Of a stretch of 64,000 nucleotides of DNA, positions 25,134 to 33,230 are shown piece after piece. Source of the DNA: a marine gamma proteobacterium HTCC2148 (GTDB taxonomy: Bacteria > Pseudomonadota > Gammaproteobacteria > Pseudomonadales > Halieaceae). The stretch is from positions 32,171 through 96,170 of the forward strand of contig DS999227.1 of NCBI GenBank assembly GCA_000156295.1, in the 5' to 3' direction. The notes under the pieces are model-generated. The model made no database searches. It saw only the letters and a list, made by a program, of their open reading frames with translations, and was not told where the DNA came from. Within the stretch, counting starts at the first letter, position 1. Each line of letters begins with the position of its first letter. A program made the position numbers and the translations under genes.

Positions 25134-25774
25134 GAGCCAAACAATTTAGCCACGGCATCGCACATTTCGCTGGAACTTCCCGCCACAGCAGGATCCTCTT
25201 TGGCCCAGTTAAACCATCCTTCGCTCATTGGGTATTTTGACAGTGGCGCAGGTTCGCCAAAAAGCGGCCCCAGCAGAAGAACAAAGTCCATATGTGGCAC
25301 CAGCGCCATATCACCAAGATGAATCGCCCGTTCGCGAAAGTCCGGCAACACAGTCAATATCCGCTCTAGACGCGCCAACTCTGCATGCAGGGCTGCCAAC
25401 TCTTCCTCTGCCGAATGCGCACCGCCACCCTGGCCGACCAGCTTAAACAGCCCAAACAGGCCGCCCGGAGAAAGGTAAGTATCTGCGTAACGGGCGAACA
25501 TCTGCATTTGAGCGCGTTCGAGTGGATTTTCTGGGCTATTGCTACCACCGCAGGCAGTCTCGTTCAGGTACTCCATAATGACCCACGAGTCAGGCAACTG
25601 TGAGCCGTCAGCCAATTCCAACACGGGAATTTTCCCCATGGGGAAATGGTCTACAAACTCGGGCGTACGCAGGGCCTCCTCTGGATGACAAATCTCAATA
25701 TCCAATGCCGCTTTAGCAATTAAAGTGCGAACACGGGTAGCGTACGGTGAGTGGGCAAGACTGTAGAGTTTCAT
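25130..25774 (-). CDS. glutathione S-transferase
   Basis: The 214-residue protein has the thioredoxin-like N-domain with the active-site region MKLYSLAHSPYATRVR, the glutathione-contacting KIPVLELADGSQLPDSWVIMEYL (cis-Pro and the Asp-Ser pair) and an all-helical C-domain. GSTs conjugate glutathione or isomerise maleyl compounds such as maleylacetoacetate and maleylpyruvate. The latter is interesting next to genes for maleate-type intermediates, but the sequence does not tell which. It overlaps the end of the regulator gene by four bases in convergent orientation and is divergent from the lyase gene. Confidence 0.85.
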   Translation of the reverse strand: MKLYSLAHSPYATRVRTLIAKAALDIEICHPEEALRTPEFVDHFPMGKIPVLELADGSQLPDSWVIMEYLNETACGGSNSPENPLERAQMQMFARYADTYLSPGGLFGLFKLVGQGGGAHSAEEELAALHAELARLERILTVLPDFRERAIHLGDMALVPHMDFVLLLGPLFGEPAPLSKYPMSEGWFNWAKEDPAVAGSSSEMCDAVAKLFGS

Positions 25775-25855
25775 TAATGGTCCTTAAACAGTGACTTCAG
25801 CAACTCGCAGGATAGAATGAATCCAAAGAATAAAAAACCGCACAACGGGGTATAA

Positions 25856-26725
25856 ATGATTGAAAGCCTGAAACAACGTCTTACAAGGCCGTCAATAGTG
25901 CAGGCGCCCGGGGTTTACGACGGCCTTTCTGCACTGTTAGTCGAGCAAGCGGGATTTGAAGCTGCCTTCCTGTCCGGGGCCTGCCTTTCATTTGCTCGTT
26001 TTGGACGGCCCGACATGGGGCTGGTGACCGCTGCCGAAGTGTCTGAGACCGTTGCCGTTATCCGCGACCGGATCAGCCTGCCGCTGATTGTCGATATAGA
26101 CACTGGCTTTGGCAACGCCCTCAACGTTCAACGCACAGTCAGGGACTTTGAACGTGCGGGCGCCAGCGCCCTGCAACTGGAAGACCAGCAAGCACCTAAA
26201 CGCTGTGGCCATATGTCAGGAAAGTCTGTCATCAGCTCACAGGAAATGGTTGGCAAAATTAAAGCTGCGCTAGACAGTCGGCACTCAGACGAAACCCTGC
26301 TTTTCGCCCGAACTGACGCCCTGGGAGTTAACGGCTTTGATGATGCTATGGAACGGGCACAACGCTACCTGGAGGCGGGCGCAGACGCATTGTTCATAGA
26401 AGCCCCGCAGAATCGCGAGCAAATGGAAAAAATCTCAGCTCAGTTCGCAGCAGAGGCCCCATTGATTCACAACCTCGTAGAAGGCGGCGATACCCCGATT
26501 GAAAAGCCCGCCGAACTCGAAGCGCTGGGCTATCGGATTGCATTGTATCCGGCCGCGCTGCTTCACCAGTTCACGCCTCAGGCCCAGCGCCTGCTTACAC
26601 ACATCCGTAAAGAAGGGGATACCCGCAAATATCGCAACGAAATGTATAGCTTGTCAGACATGAACAGAGTGCTGGGCGCAGATGCTCTGTTAAAGGATGG
26701 CCAACATTACGACGCCAAGAGCTGA
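25856..26725 (+). CDS. isocitrate lyase/PEP mutase-family C-C lyase (dimethylmalate lyase candidate)
   Basis: The 289-residue protein has the signature of the family's lyases: APGVYDGLSALLVEQAGF, the metal-binding IVDIDTGFGN, LQLEDQ and the catalytic KRCGHMSGK loop, then ARTDA, the alpha/beta-barrel Glu (FIEAP) and a helix-swapped C-terminus. A Cys in the K-x-C-G-H loop marks true lyases (isocitrate, 2-methylisocitrate, 2,3-dimethylmalate, oxaloacetate), not PEP mutases. 2,3-Dimethylmalate lyase of nicotinate-fermenting clostridia splits its substrate to pyruvate and propionate after a LeuCD-like hydratase. A LeuCD pair lies at 37-39 kb, so the same chemistry is likely here. The gene is followed after three bases by an alpha/beta hydrolase. 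Confidence 0.85.
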   Translation: MIESLKQRLTRPSIVQAPGVYDGLSALLVEQAGFEAAFLSGACLSFARFGRPDMGLVTAAEVSETVAVIRDRISLPLIVDIDTGFGNALNVQRTVRDFERAGASALQLEDQQAPKRCGHMSGKSVISSQEMVGKIKAALDSRHSDETLLFARTDALGVNGFDDAMERAQRYLEAGADALFIEAPQNREQMEKISAQFAAEAPLIHNLVEGGDTPIEKPAELEALGYRIALYPAALLHQFTPQAQRLLTHIRKEGDTRKYRNEMYSLSDMNRVLGADALLKDGQHYDAKS

Positions 26726-26728
26726 ATC

Positions 26729-27682
26729 GTGAGGACTGCGCTGCGACTATTAACGCGTGTCTTGAGCGCCATACTGCTCTTAACCCTCGTCGGTATCAGT
26801 TGGCTTTGGTGGGCTAATCGCGACATTCCTGTGGAGACTCTCGAGCTTCGTTATGGCGGCGATAATTTACAGCAGCTAAATATCGACGGCGTCCAGTTAC
26901 GCTACAAAGTCGAGGGAACAGGCCCGCCGCTGGTATTGATTCACTCTCACTTTTACAACATGCGCCAGTGGCAACCCTGGGTAGACAAACTCTCAGAAAA
27001 ATTCACCCTGATACGCTATGACCTTACCAGTCATGGATTAACAGGCCCCGACCCCAGCGAAGACTACTCCCGTCAGCGCGGAACAGACCTTCTGGATGCG
27101 CTTCTACAGCACCTCGAAGTCGATCGTGCCGCTATTGTCGGCTCGTCCACTGGCGGCGCGTTGGCGTGGTACTACGCAGCAAGATTTCCAGACAAGGTAT
27201 CGCATCTGGTGCTAATCAATGCGCCGGGAATGCCCAGGGTCACCAACAAGTATATGGAAACTCCCCTACCTGACTGGTTCGGATATGTACTTTACCTGCT
27301 GCCCGAATCATTATTTCGGCCATTTCTACAAGCACCGGTGGTCGATAACACCCTCATCACTGCCAAACTACTGGAAGAATTTCACAGGATGTATCGCCGC
27401 CAGGGAAATCGCATGGCAGAATTCCATCGACTCCGGGCCTGGGAACGCGGTGATATCACCACTACGCTGGAAAGGATTACCGCACCGGTGCTGATTCTGT
27501 GGGGTGAGGAGAACCCACAACTACCTGTAGAACATGCCGAGCAATATGCACAGGCCCTGAAAAATGCTGATCGCATAAAAATTCATATTTATCCCGAAAT
27601 AGGCCATGTCATTCCCCTGGAAGCGCCGGCCCGATCCGCCGCCGATACCGCTGTTTTTATCGAAGGGAGCTATCTTGAATAA
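26729..27682 (+). CDS. membrane-anchored alpha/beta hydrolase
   Basis: The 317-residue protein begins with one hydrophobic helix (LSAILLLTLVGISWLWWA), so it is probably anchored in the inner membrane with the catalytic domain in the periplasm. The hydrolase core is complete: oxyanion region LVLIHSHFYNMRQW, nucleophile Ser in VGSSTGGALA, Asp in LWGEENPQLP and His in EIGHVIPLE. It resembles MhpC-type esterases and C-C hydrolases, and in layout also plant pheophytinase. The start is GTG 26729. It sits three bases after the lyase gene and overlaps the next hydrolase gene by eight bases, so the three form an operon. The substrate is unknown. Confidence 0.75.
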   Translation: MRTALRLLTRVLSAILLLTLVGISWLWWANRDIPVETLELRYGGDNLQQLNIDGVQLRYKVEGTGPPLVLIHSHFYNMRQWQPWVDKLSEKFTLIRYDLTSHGLTGPDPSEDYSRQRGTDLLDALLQHLEVDRAAIVGSSTGGALAWYYAARFPDKVSHLVLINAPGMPRVTNKYMETPLPDWFGYVLYLLPESLFRPFLQAPVVDNTLITAKLLEEFHRMYRRQGNRMAEFHRLRAWERGDITTTLERITAPVLILWGEENPQLPVEHAEQYAQALKNADRIKIHIYPEIGHVIPLEAPARSAADTAVFIEGSYLE

Positions 27683-28685
27683 GTACCTGTTAACGTTGTT
27701 ATGTTTGTTGGTAACAGCTTGCGGCCCAGACCCGGAGCTACCTGCCGCGCAACCACTGACCGTCGCACCGGAGGTTATTAATGACGTGCACGGCGCAGTG
27801 CCCGGCCCCTACTCAGTGATCGCCCATAAAGTGCTTAGCATTGAGGGTGAGGATGGGGCAGCATTGGCGACAAGTCTCTACTACCCGGCTGAAGATTCAC
27901 AACACCCGCTGCTACTGTTCTCTCACGGCAATTGGTCTGATCGACTCAGCTACGACCGCCTGATTGAACATTGGGTCAGCCACGGTTATGTGGTGCTTGC
28001 GGCAAATCACTCAGATTGCTGCAGCCCGGTAAAAGGTATTTTTAATAGCCTTCGCTTCGGGCAGTTAGGGTTGATCAACCGACGAGTGAGGGATCTGGAA
28101 CTGCTGCTGGCGAACGTGACAACATTGGAGGGCCAAATTCCCGCATTCGCCGGCAAAGCAGATGTGTCGAAAGTGGCCGCTACAGGCCACTCATTCGGAG
28201 CGTTCAGCGCGCAGCAACTCGGTGGCGCCAGTGCCCTCAACCCCGATAACGATGAATATCAGTACCATCCAAACCCCCGGGTGTCGGCCGTTGTGGCTCT
28301 GAACCCACCCGGCCCCATGTTCGACACCATTACTGCCGACAGTTGGCGCGGAATGACAGCACCTACGCTTATCAGCACCGGCACCTGGGATGTTCAAAAA
28401 GGATTTTGGGAAGACTGGAAAATGCACTTAATGTCCTGGGAAAACAGCCCAGCCGGCAATAAGTACGCTCTGGTTGTGAACGGTGCTGATCACTACCTGG
28501 GGAACCTGATATGTCGCACCGAACGTGAGCATCCGCCACAGGAGGACGCGCTGAAAATGGTGCAACTGACCACCACGGCCTTTCTCGACACAATACTCAA
28601 AAACGACAAAGGCGCAGGTTTAATTTTTGCGGACAACTACCTGGCGGAAAAGACACAGGGTTATGCCAAAATTTTACGCCGTTAA
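27675..28685 (+). CDS. lipoprotein alpha/beta hydrolase, chlorophyllase/PAF-acetylhydrolase-like
   Basis: Starting at TTG 27675 (GGGAG upstream), the protein has a lipoprotein signal peptide with lipobox LVTAC and a mature length of about 320 residues. The core resembles chlorophyllase and PAF-acetylhydrolase: SLYYPAEDSQHPLLLFSHGNWSDRLSYDRLIEHWVSHGYVV, nucleophile elbow GHSFGA, Asp in STGTWDVQK and His in GADHYLG. A frame open further upstream to 27606 would lose the lipobox. The protein is probably attached to a membrane facing the periplasm, which fits an enzyme cutting a lipophilic ester such as a phytyl ester after import. This is inference; other esters are equally possible from sequence alone. 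Confidence 0.7.
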   Translation: MNKYLLTLLCLLVTACGPDPELPAAQPLTVAPEVINDVHGAVPGPYSVIAHKVLSIEGEDGAALATSLYYPAEDSQHPLLLFSHGNWSDRLSYDRLIEHWVSHGYVVLAANHSDCCSPVKGIFNSLRFGQLGLINRRVRDLELLLANVTTLEGQIPAFAGKADVSKVAATGHSFGAFSAQQLGGASALNPDNDEYQYHPNPRVSAVVALNPPGPMFDTITADSWRGMTAPTLISTGTWDVQKGFWEDWKMHLMSWENSPAGNKYALVVNGADHYLGNLICRTEREHPPQEDALKMVQLTTTAFLDTILKNDKGAGLIFADNYLAEKTQGYAKILRR

Positions 28686-28742
28686 CTTTCACCCTCGAGA
28701 TGGCGATAGCTGTCATTGGACGTCTGCCAGAGGCACCGCCCC

Positions 28743-29705
28743 TTGACGATTTCGTCTCACTTGTGGGGCATTCTGGGATGCCTGCTGGTCATGGCGTTTA
28801 TCGTCGCCGTCGGTCCCTACAGCCACCCGGGCATGTTTCTTGAAGACCAGGGTTTCAGTTGGTACTACTGGAAACTCCCGTCGCCGGATTTCTGGACTCG
28901 GTTCAGTGCATGGGGACTTTACGGGTTACACCAGCTAGGGCTTTGGGGCCTGATCGCCTGGGCTCAGCATCAGCGTCTTCAATATGCCAAGACCCTGCAC
29001 CCCGTAAATCTGCTCGCACTGGCATTCAATCTGTTGTTTGTCATGCTGCATATACTTCAAACCCGCGTTTTCTATGATGGGCTCGCCCAGGATACCTCGG
29101 TATTTTCATCCCAATTTTCGGTCATCTTCATGTTGGTGTTTGTGCTGATTATGGAGAACCGGCGCCGAGGACTGTTGTTCGGCTATCGTGCGGGCTTCAT
29201 GGAACCTGCCGGGGGTTTCCTGCGCCGATATCACGGCTACTACTTCAGCTGGGCCATAATTTACACATTCTGGTTCCATCCCATAGAAGACAACGTCGGC
29301 CACTTACTGGGCACCTTTTATATTTTATTGCTGTTGTTACAGGGCAGCCTGTTTCTTACACGATTTCATCGAGACCGTGCCTGGACGATGCTGCTCGAGG
29401 TGTTCGTACTGTTTCACGGTGCGATGGTGGCTTGGCTTTCCTTCCAGAACGACCACTGGCAAATGTTTGCCTTCGGCTTTTTAACCTTGTTCATTGTGAC
29501 TCAAATGCACGGCATCGGGCTGGGCAGGCGTTCAAAAATACTACTAATCGCCCTATACACACTGGCGGTGTTGGTCAATTACTGGGGCAGGGAGTGGGAA
29601 GTGCTGGAGGTGCTGCGCATACCCTCTGCTGAATTGGGATTGGCTGTGCTGATTGGCTTAGCGAGCTGGCTGGCCCTGCGATTACGCAAGGCCAGACAGG
29701 CATAA
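28743..29705 (+). CDS. polytopic membrane protein of unknown function
   Basis: About 320 residues with roughly nine hydrophobic helices (for example WGILGCLLVMAFIVAV, LLALAFNLLFVMLHIL, VIFMLVFVLI, LLGTFYILLLLLQGSLFL, AELGLAVLIGLASWLAL). Conserved-looking charged or His residues occur inside or near helices: MLHILQTR, FWFHPIEDN, LFHGAMVAW and TQMHGIGLG. I recognise no family. The start is taken as TTG 28743 because CAGAGG lies nine bases upstream; TTG 28716 in frame is the alternative. It follows the lipoprotein hydrolase gene and ends one base before the stop of the Rieske gene on the other strand. The His pattern could hold a haem or a metal, but this is speculation. Confidence 0.6.
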   Translation: MTISSHLWGILGCLLVMAFIVAVGPYSHPGMFLEDQGFSWYYWKLPSPDFWTRFSAWGLYGLHQLGLWGLIAWAQHQRLQYAKTLHPVNLLALAFNLLFVMLHILQTRVFYDGLAQDTSVFSSQFSVIFMLVFVLIMENRRRGLLFGYRAGFMEPAGGFLRRYHGYYFSWAIIYTFWFHPIEDNVGHLLGTFYILLLLLQGSLFLTRFHRDRAWTMLLEVFVLFHGAMVAWLSFQNDHWQMFAFGFLTLFIVTQMHGIGLGRRSKILLIALYTLAVLVNYWGREWEVLEVLRIPSAELGLAVLIGLASWLALRLRKARQA

Positions 29706-29706
29706 A

Positions 29707-30873
29707 TCAGGCGGTACGGTCGTCATTATCAACCACATTGAGAGGATTACTCGTAGGGGCAACCAGCGGCACAGAATCCAGCGCCCACCTCAACTCTGGA
29801 TTAGTGCGCCGTGCGGGCGATGGGATCGTAAAAACCTTCTCCCCTGCAAACGGCAGCATGGCCTTTGAATCGATCTTCCAGCCTTTTTCTTCCACATGAG
29901 TCTTACGAACTTTCCGCCATGCACCCATAAACTTATCCTGCTCCACAGACACCTCATTCTCGAGGCTCTCTGGCAGATAATGCGGCGATATGGCCTCGAC
30001 AATATTAGCGTCCTCCTGAAACACTTTCAGAGTACGCTTGACGGAGCCCGCATCGAACATGCCCCACTTGAAGAAATTCCTCACTTGCACCACAAATGAT
30101 CGGGTGGTGTGTTCGTCAATGGGCGTATTGGCATCAAATATAATCATCTCCATCCAGGAATTCACCTGAATGTGCAAACGCACTGTATGGCCCGACAGAT
30201 AAAAGCCCGGGTGAACATGAGTCTCCGCTTTATCCCTGCGCGCAAACTTCATCAATCCTAAATTACCTTCCATTGGTGGCGGGTAAAGCACGCAAGAGGA
30301 TGAACCAGAGTGTTCGTCGCGTTGGATTTTGACGATATGGTTCTTGTCTGCCATTTCCTTGTAGCCGAAGCCAGGGTGAACAAAAGAGGTGTGCGCAATG
30401 TCTATACCATTTTCGACCACCCGACTTACGTCCGCATCCCAGGTAAATTCCGTATAAATCGGCCTCCAGTTCTCCCTATCATCATACTCAGGGAATGGTG
30501 GAATCGGATATCGCCGAGACTCCTCGAGGTCGCCCATGAACACCCAAATCATGCCGTACCGTTCTTCCGTGGGATAAGCGTCAATGCGGGCTCGTTCCGG
30601 AACATCCGCACCCTCTCCCCGTGAGGGTATGAACTGTACTTTACCGTCCGGGTCGAATTCCCATCCATGGTAAGGGCAGGCGACGCAATCGCGTTCCGTT
30701 GTCCACCCACCGGACAAGGATCCTCCTCGATGGATACAGATGTCGGATAAACAATGAACTTCGCCTTTGCTATCGCGAAACAACACGAAGTTTTGCCCCA
30801 ACAGCTTTGCTTTTACCGGTTGATCCTTAACCTTGTTTGCCCATTCGGCCACATACCAGAGGTTTACCAGCAT
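29707..30873 (-). CDS. Rieske non-haem iron oxygenase, VanA/PaO-like
   Basis: The 388-residue protein has the Rieske cluster ligands C46-x-H48 and C66-x2-H69 (C-x-H-x17-C-x2-H) and the mononuclear iron site N155-x2-D158-x2-H161-x4-H166 in VENGIDIAHTSFVHPG. The latter resembles the VENLMDPAHVPYAH of plant pheophorbide a oxygenase (PaO). PaO opens the chlorophyll macrocycle; related bacterial enzymes demethylate vanillate or hydroxylate aromatics. The start has AAGGAG eight bases upstream. A TTGAT-N5-GTCAA element lies 53 bases upstream, one base longer than the Crp/Fnr-type boxes. No reductase or ferredoxin gene is adjacent. The PaO role is inferred from the RCCR homologue nearby and the relic beside it. 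Confidence 0.8.
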   Translation of the reverse strand: MLVNLWYVAEWANKVKDQPVKAKLLGQNFVLFRDSKGEVHCLSDICIHRGGSLSGGWTTERDCVACPYHGWEFDPDGKVQFIPSRGEGADVPERARIDAYPTEERYGMIWVFMGDLEESRRYPIPPFPEYDDRENWRPIYTEFTWDADVSRVVENGIDIAHTSFVHPGFGYKEMADKNHIVKIQRDEHSGSSSCVLYPPPMEGNLGLMKFARRDKAETHVHPGFYLSGHTVRLHIQVNSWMEMIIFDANTPIDEHTTRSFVVQVRNFFKWGMFDAGSVKRTLKVFQEDANIVEAISPHYLPESLENEVSVEQDKFMGAWRKVRKTHVEEKGWKIDSKAMLPFAGEKVFTIPSPARRTNPELRWALDSVPLVAPTSNPLNVVDNDDRTA

Positions 30874-31031
30874 CCTTTTATTCTCCTTATTTTCTACTTT
30901 CTTACGTAAAAGCGCTGTTCATAGATTGATAGTAGGTCAAATTCTGGACAAAACGAAAATTATCCACACAAACTGAACCGCTAGTCGCACTCCGTCGTAC
31001 AAATCATCAAACCACCGCTTTGGAGCTTAAT

Positions 31032-31448
31032 ATGAAACGCGCCCTGATCAAATCTACCCTCGCCTTGATTGTTATGACTACGTCATTTTGGGCAGCTGCG
31101 GGGTCTCCGCAGGCAGCAGACGAAGCCACCATTGTTGTGTACCGCGCCGATGAGTCATTCAAAACACAGCGGGTCAACTTGGACGTGCACGTTGATACAG
31201 CCAGTTTGGGACGGCTCGATGCCCAGGATGTGCTGCTCGCGTCCGGCAAACCAGGAACGTACACGCTCGCGACCAGTCTTCCGGGCGATGTGTCCCTGCA
31301 ACTAGAGTTGCAGCCTGGCTCTACACACTATGTACACACTCGGCTGCGGATGATCGGCAACCGCGTCGTCGTTGAACTCGTCGAGGTTGAAGAGCAAGTT
31401 GCTAAACTCCACCAGGCAGGCGCTGCCGGGGAGTTGATCGCTATCTAA
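31032..31448 (+). CDS. small exported DUF2846-like protein
   Basis: The 138-residue protein has a signal peptide (MKRALIKSTLALIVMTTSFWAAAG). The mature domain opens with ATIVVYRADE and ends its strand-rich part with LRMIGNRVVVELVEVEEQVAKL. This resembles DUF2846/PEGA-like periplasmic domains of unknown role. The start at 31032 has GGAG six bases upstream; the upstream TTG at 31020 is less likely. It is monocistronic, followed by a strong terminator, and nothing ties it to the pathway. Confidence 0.65.
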   Translation: MKRALIKSTLALIVMTTSFWAAAGSPQAADEATIVVYRADESFKTQRVNLDVHVDTASLGRLDAQDVLLASGKPGTYTLATSLPGDVSLQLELQPGSTHYVHTRLRMIGNRVVVELVEVEEQVAKLHQAGAAGELIAI

Positions 31449-31472
31449 CCTCGAGGTCCACCTCATCCTTAG

Positions 31473-31495
31473 GGGCGCTCCGGCGCCCTTTTTTT
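31473..31495 (+). terminator. rho-independent terminator
   Basis: A GGGCGC stem, TCCG loop and GCGCCC stem are followed by seven T, directly after the DUF2846-like gene. It insulates the amidase operon that starts at 31625. Confidence 0.85.
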
Positions 31496-31571
31496 GTGCC
31501 CGCTGAATTCGGTTGCACACTGCTCAAGCCTCGTTTTCGGCCTCGCTTGACTAAAATTTCCTCACCTGTTG

Positions 31572-31586
31572 GTTATAATGACATAA
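31572..31586. promoter_or_regulatory. possible GntR operator, weak copy
   Basis: GTTATAATGACATAA agrees with GTTATATTGATATAT of the operator at 35944-35967 at 12 of 15 positions. It lies 39 bases upstream of the amidase-imidase-gntR operon, where autoregulation by the GntR protein would be expected. Confidence 0.35.
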
Positions 31587-31624
31587 TGTTATACCTTTTG
31601 CAGTGATGGTACTGAGGAACCACT

Positions 31625-32290
31625 ATGGAAATGTCTAGTAAAACCGCACGGCAAATCTACCAGGATGTCATCAACAATCCTGCTCGCAAGAAATTTGGGT
31701 TCGGCAACAAAGCTGTATTGGTCAACATTGACCTGCAAAAGTCATATACCCGCACTGACTTGTTCGCCACCGCTTATGAGACTGACCCTTTGCAACTTAA
31801 GTATGTGAACGAGCTAGCCAGTGAGTTCCGCCGATTGAATTGGCCGGTTGTATGGACACAAGTCGCCTATATGAATTCCGGTGAAGACGCGGGCATCTGG
31901 GGCACCAGAACGGACACCCCCGATTCATTGCAAAACATCAAGTTCGGCTCCGAGCGCGGCGAGTTCGACGACCGCCTGACTATCCTGAAAGACCAGGACG
32001 TGATCTATCTGAAAAAAATGCCCTCTGCCTTCTTCGAAACTCAGTTGCAGTCTCTGCTGGTCTGGCATCAGGTGGATACAGTCATTTTGACCGGCGGTTC
32101 TACATCAGGGTGTATTCGCGCAACCGCGGTCGAGAGTCTGTCGCGCGGCTACAGGACGATCGTGCCCGAGGAGTGCGTCGCGGATAAGCACGAGAGCTAT
32201 CATTTCTCTAATCTCACTGATCTGTCTCTAAAATACGCTGACGTTCTCAAAGTAGCCGAGGTTAAGCACTGGCTGGGCCAGCAAAAATGA
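31625..32290 (+). CDS. isochorismatase-family amidohydrolase
   Basis: The 221-residue cysteine hydrolase has catalytic Asp in LVNIDLQKSYT, Lys in YLKKMPSAFFET and Cys in GSTSGCIRATAVES, followed by the VPEECVADKHESYH segment of N-carbamoylsarcosine/maleamate amidases. It is the second member of the family in the window and heads an operon with two imidase-type genes and a GntR regulator. Its stop overlaps the next start as ATGA. The order amidase-imidase-imidase suggests that it hydrolyses the half-amide produced by imide opening, releasing ammonia and a diacid. The start at 31625 has GAGGA seven bases upstream. Confidence 0.85.
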   Translation: MEMSSKTARQIYQDVINNPARKKFGFGNKAVLVNIDLQKSYTRTDLFATAYETDPLQLKYVNELASEFRRLNWPVVWTQVAYMNSGEDAGIWGTRTDTPDSLQNIKFGSERGEFDDRLTILKDQDVIYLKKMPSAFFETQLQSLLVWHQVDTVILTGGSTSGCIRATAVESLSRGYRTIVPEECVADKHESYHFSNLTDLSLKYADVLKVAEVKHWLGQQK

Positions 32291-33228
32291 AGTCGGATCC
32301 GGGATTCTACGACTACTGGCCCTACGAAAAAAGGCCGAATATTCAATGGCCGGGGGGTGCCCGTCTAGCATTCTGGGTTGCGCCAAACATCGAGTTTTAT
32401 GAACTGGACCCGCCAGCTAACCCACAAAGAAAAGCATGGCCGCAGCCTTATCCAGCATTGCCGGGGTACGGAATTCGTGACTATGGCAATCGGGTAGGCC
32501 ACGTCAGACAAATGGAAGTGCTGGACCGGTATGGCATTCGCGGTTCCATATCCCTGTCTACGGCCCTTTGCGACCACCATCCTGAAATCATTGCCCAATG
32601 TGCACAGCGCGACTGGGAGTTCTTTAGCCACGGCATCTACAACACGCGCTATACCTATGGCATGAGTGAAGAACAGGAAAAAGAAATGATCCTGGATTCG
32701 CTAAGCAGCATCAAAAAGCATACCGGTCAACATTGCGCTGGCTATCTCGCTCCCGCTTTGTCTCATTCGGAGAACACACTGGACTTGTTTGCAGAAGCAG
32801 GCTCTGAGCTGGCGGGCGACGAGGCGGGCTTTTACACCTGCGATCTTTTTCATGACGACCAGCCCACTCCCATTCGATTACGCAGCGGTAAACGCTTCGT
32901 ATCTATTCCATACTCACTGGAAATGAACGACACCATTGCCTACGTCGTCAATAAAGTCGAACCAAGACGTTATGGCCAAATGCTCAGAGACAACTTTGAC
33001 AGGCTATATGCAGAGGGAGCCCAATCGGGCACAGTAATGTGCATCCCTACCCACAATTACCAAGTTAGCTGTCCTCACCGATTGAAAGCGTTTGAAGAAG
33101 CGCTGGAATACATTACTGGCCACAGTGACGTATGGGTCACCACTGGCCGGGAAATTGCCAGCCACTTCCTGGACACCCAATACGATACGGCGCTTGCCAA
33201 CATCGCTTCCAAACAGGGAGCTTGCTAA
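32287..33228 (+). CDS. polysaccharide-deacetylase-fold hydrolase, PuuE/cyclic imidase type
   Basis: The 313-residue protein belongs to the NodB-like branch of PuuE allantoinases and bacterial cyclic imidases. It has the RDYGNRVGHVRQMEVLDRYGIRGSIS block, WEFFSHGIYNT, GYLAPALSHSENTLDLFAEAG and the C-terminal HNYQVSCPHRLKAFEEALEYI. These enzymes open allantoin, succinimide or maleimide rings. Translation is coupled to the preceding amidase. Substituted maleimides are typical oxidation fragments of chlorophyll and haem pyrrole rings, so an imidase here fits the tetrapyrrole hypothesis. Allantoin or hydantoin substrates cannot be excluded. Confidence 0.8.
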   Translation: MKSDPGFYDYWPYEKRPNIQWPGGARLAFWVAPNIEFYELDPPANPQRKAWPQPYPALPGYGIRDYGNRVGHVRQMEVLDRYGIRGSISLSTALCDHHPEIIAQCAQRDWEFFSHGIYNTRYTYGMSEEQEKEMILDSLSSIKKHTGQHCAGYLAPALSHSENTLDLFAEAGSELAGDEAGFYTCDLFHDDQPTPIRLRSGKRFVSIPYSLEMNDTIAYVVNKVEPRRYGQMLRDNFDRLYAEGAQSGTVMCIPTHNYQVSCPHRLKAFEEALEYITGHSDVWVTTGREIASHFLDTQYDTALANIASKQGAC

Positions 33229-33230
33229 AT

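Noticed and set aside
25774..25856. Crp/Fnr-type box between the GST and lyase genes
   Set aside because: GTGAC-TTCA-GCAAC matches too few positions of the consensus to count.
33132..33230. N-terminal extension of the second imidase-type gene
   Set aside because: The extra residues overlap the first imidase gene and have no family similarity; ATG 33231 has a ribosome site.
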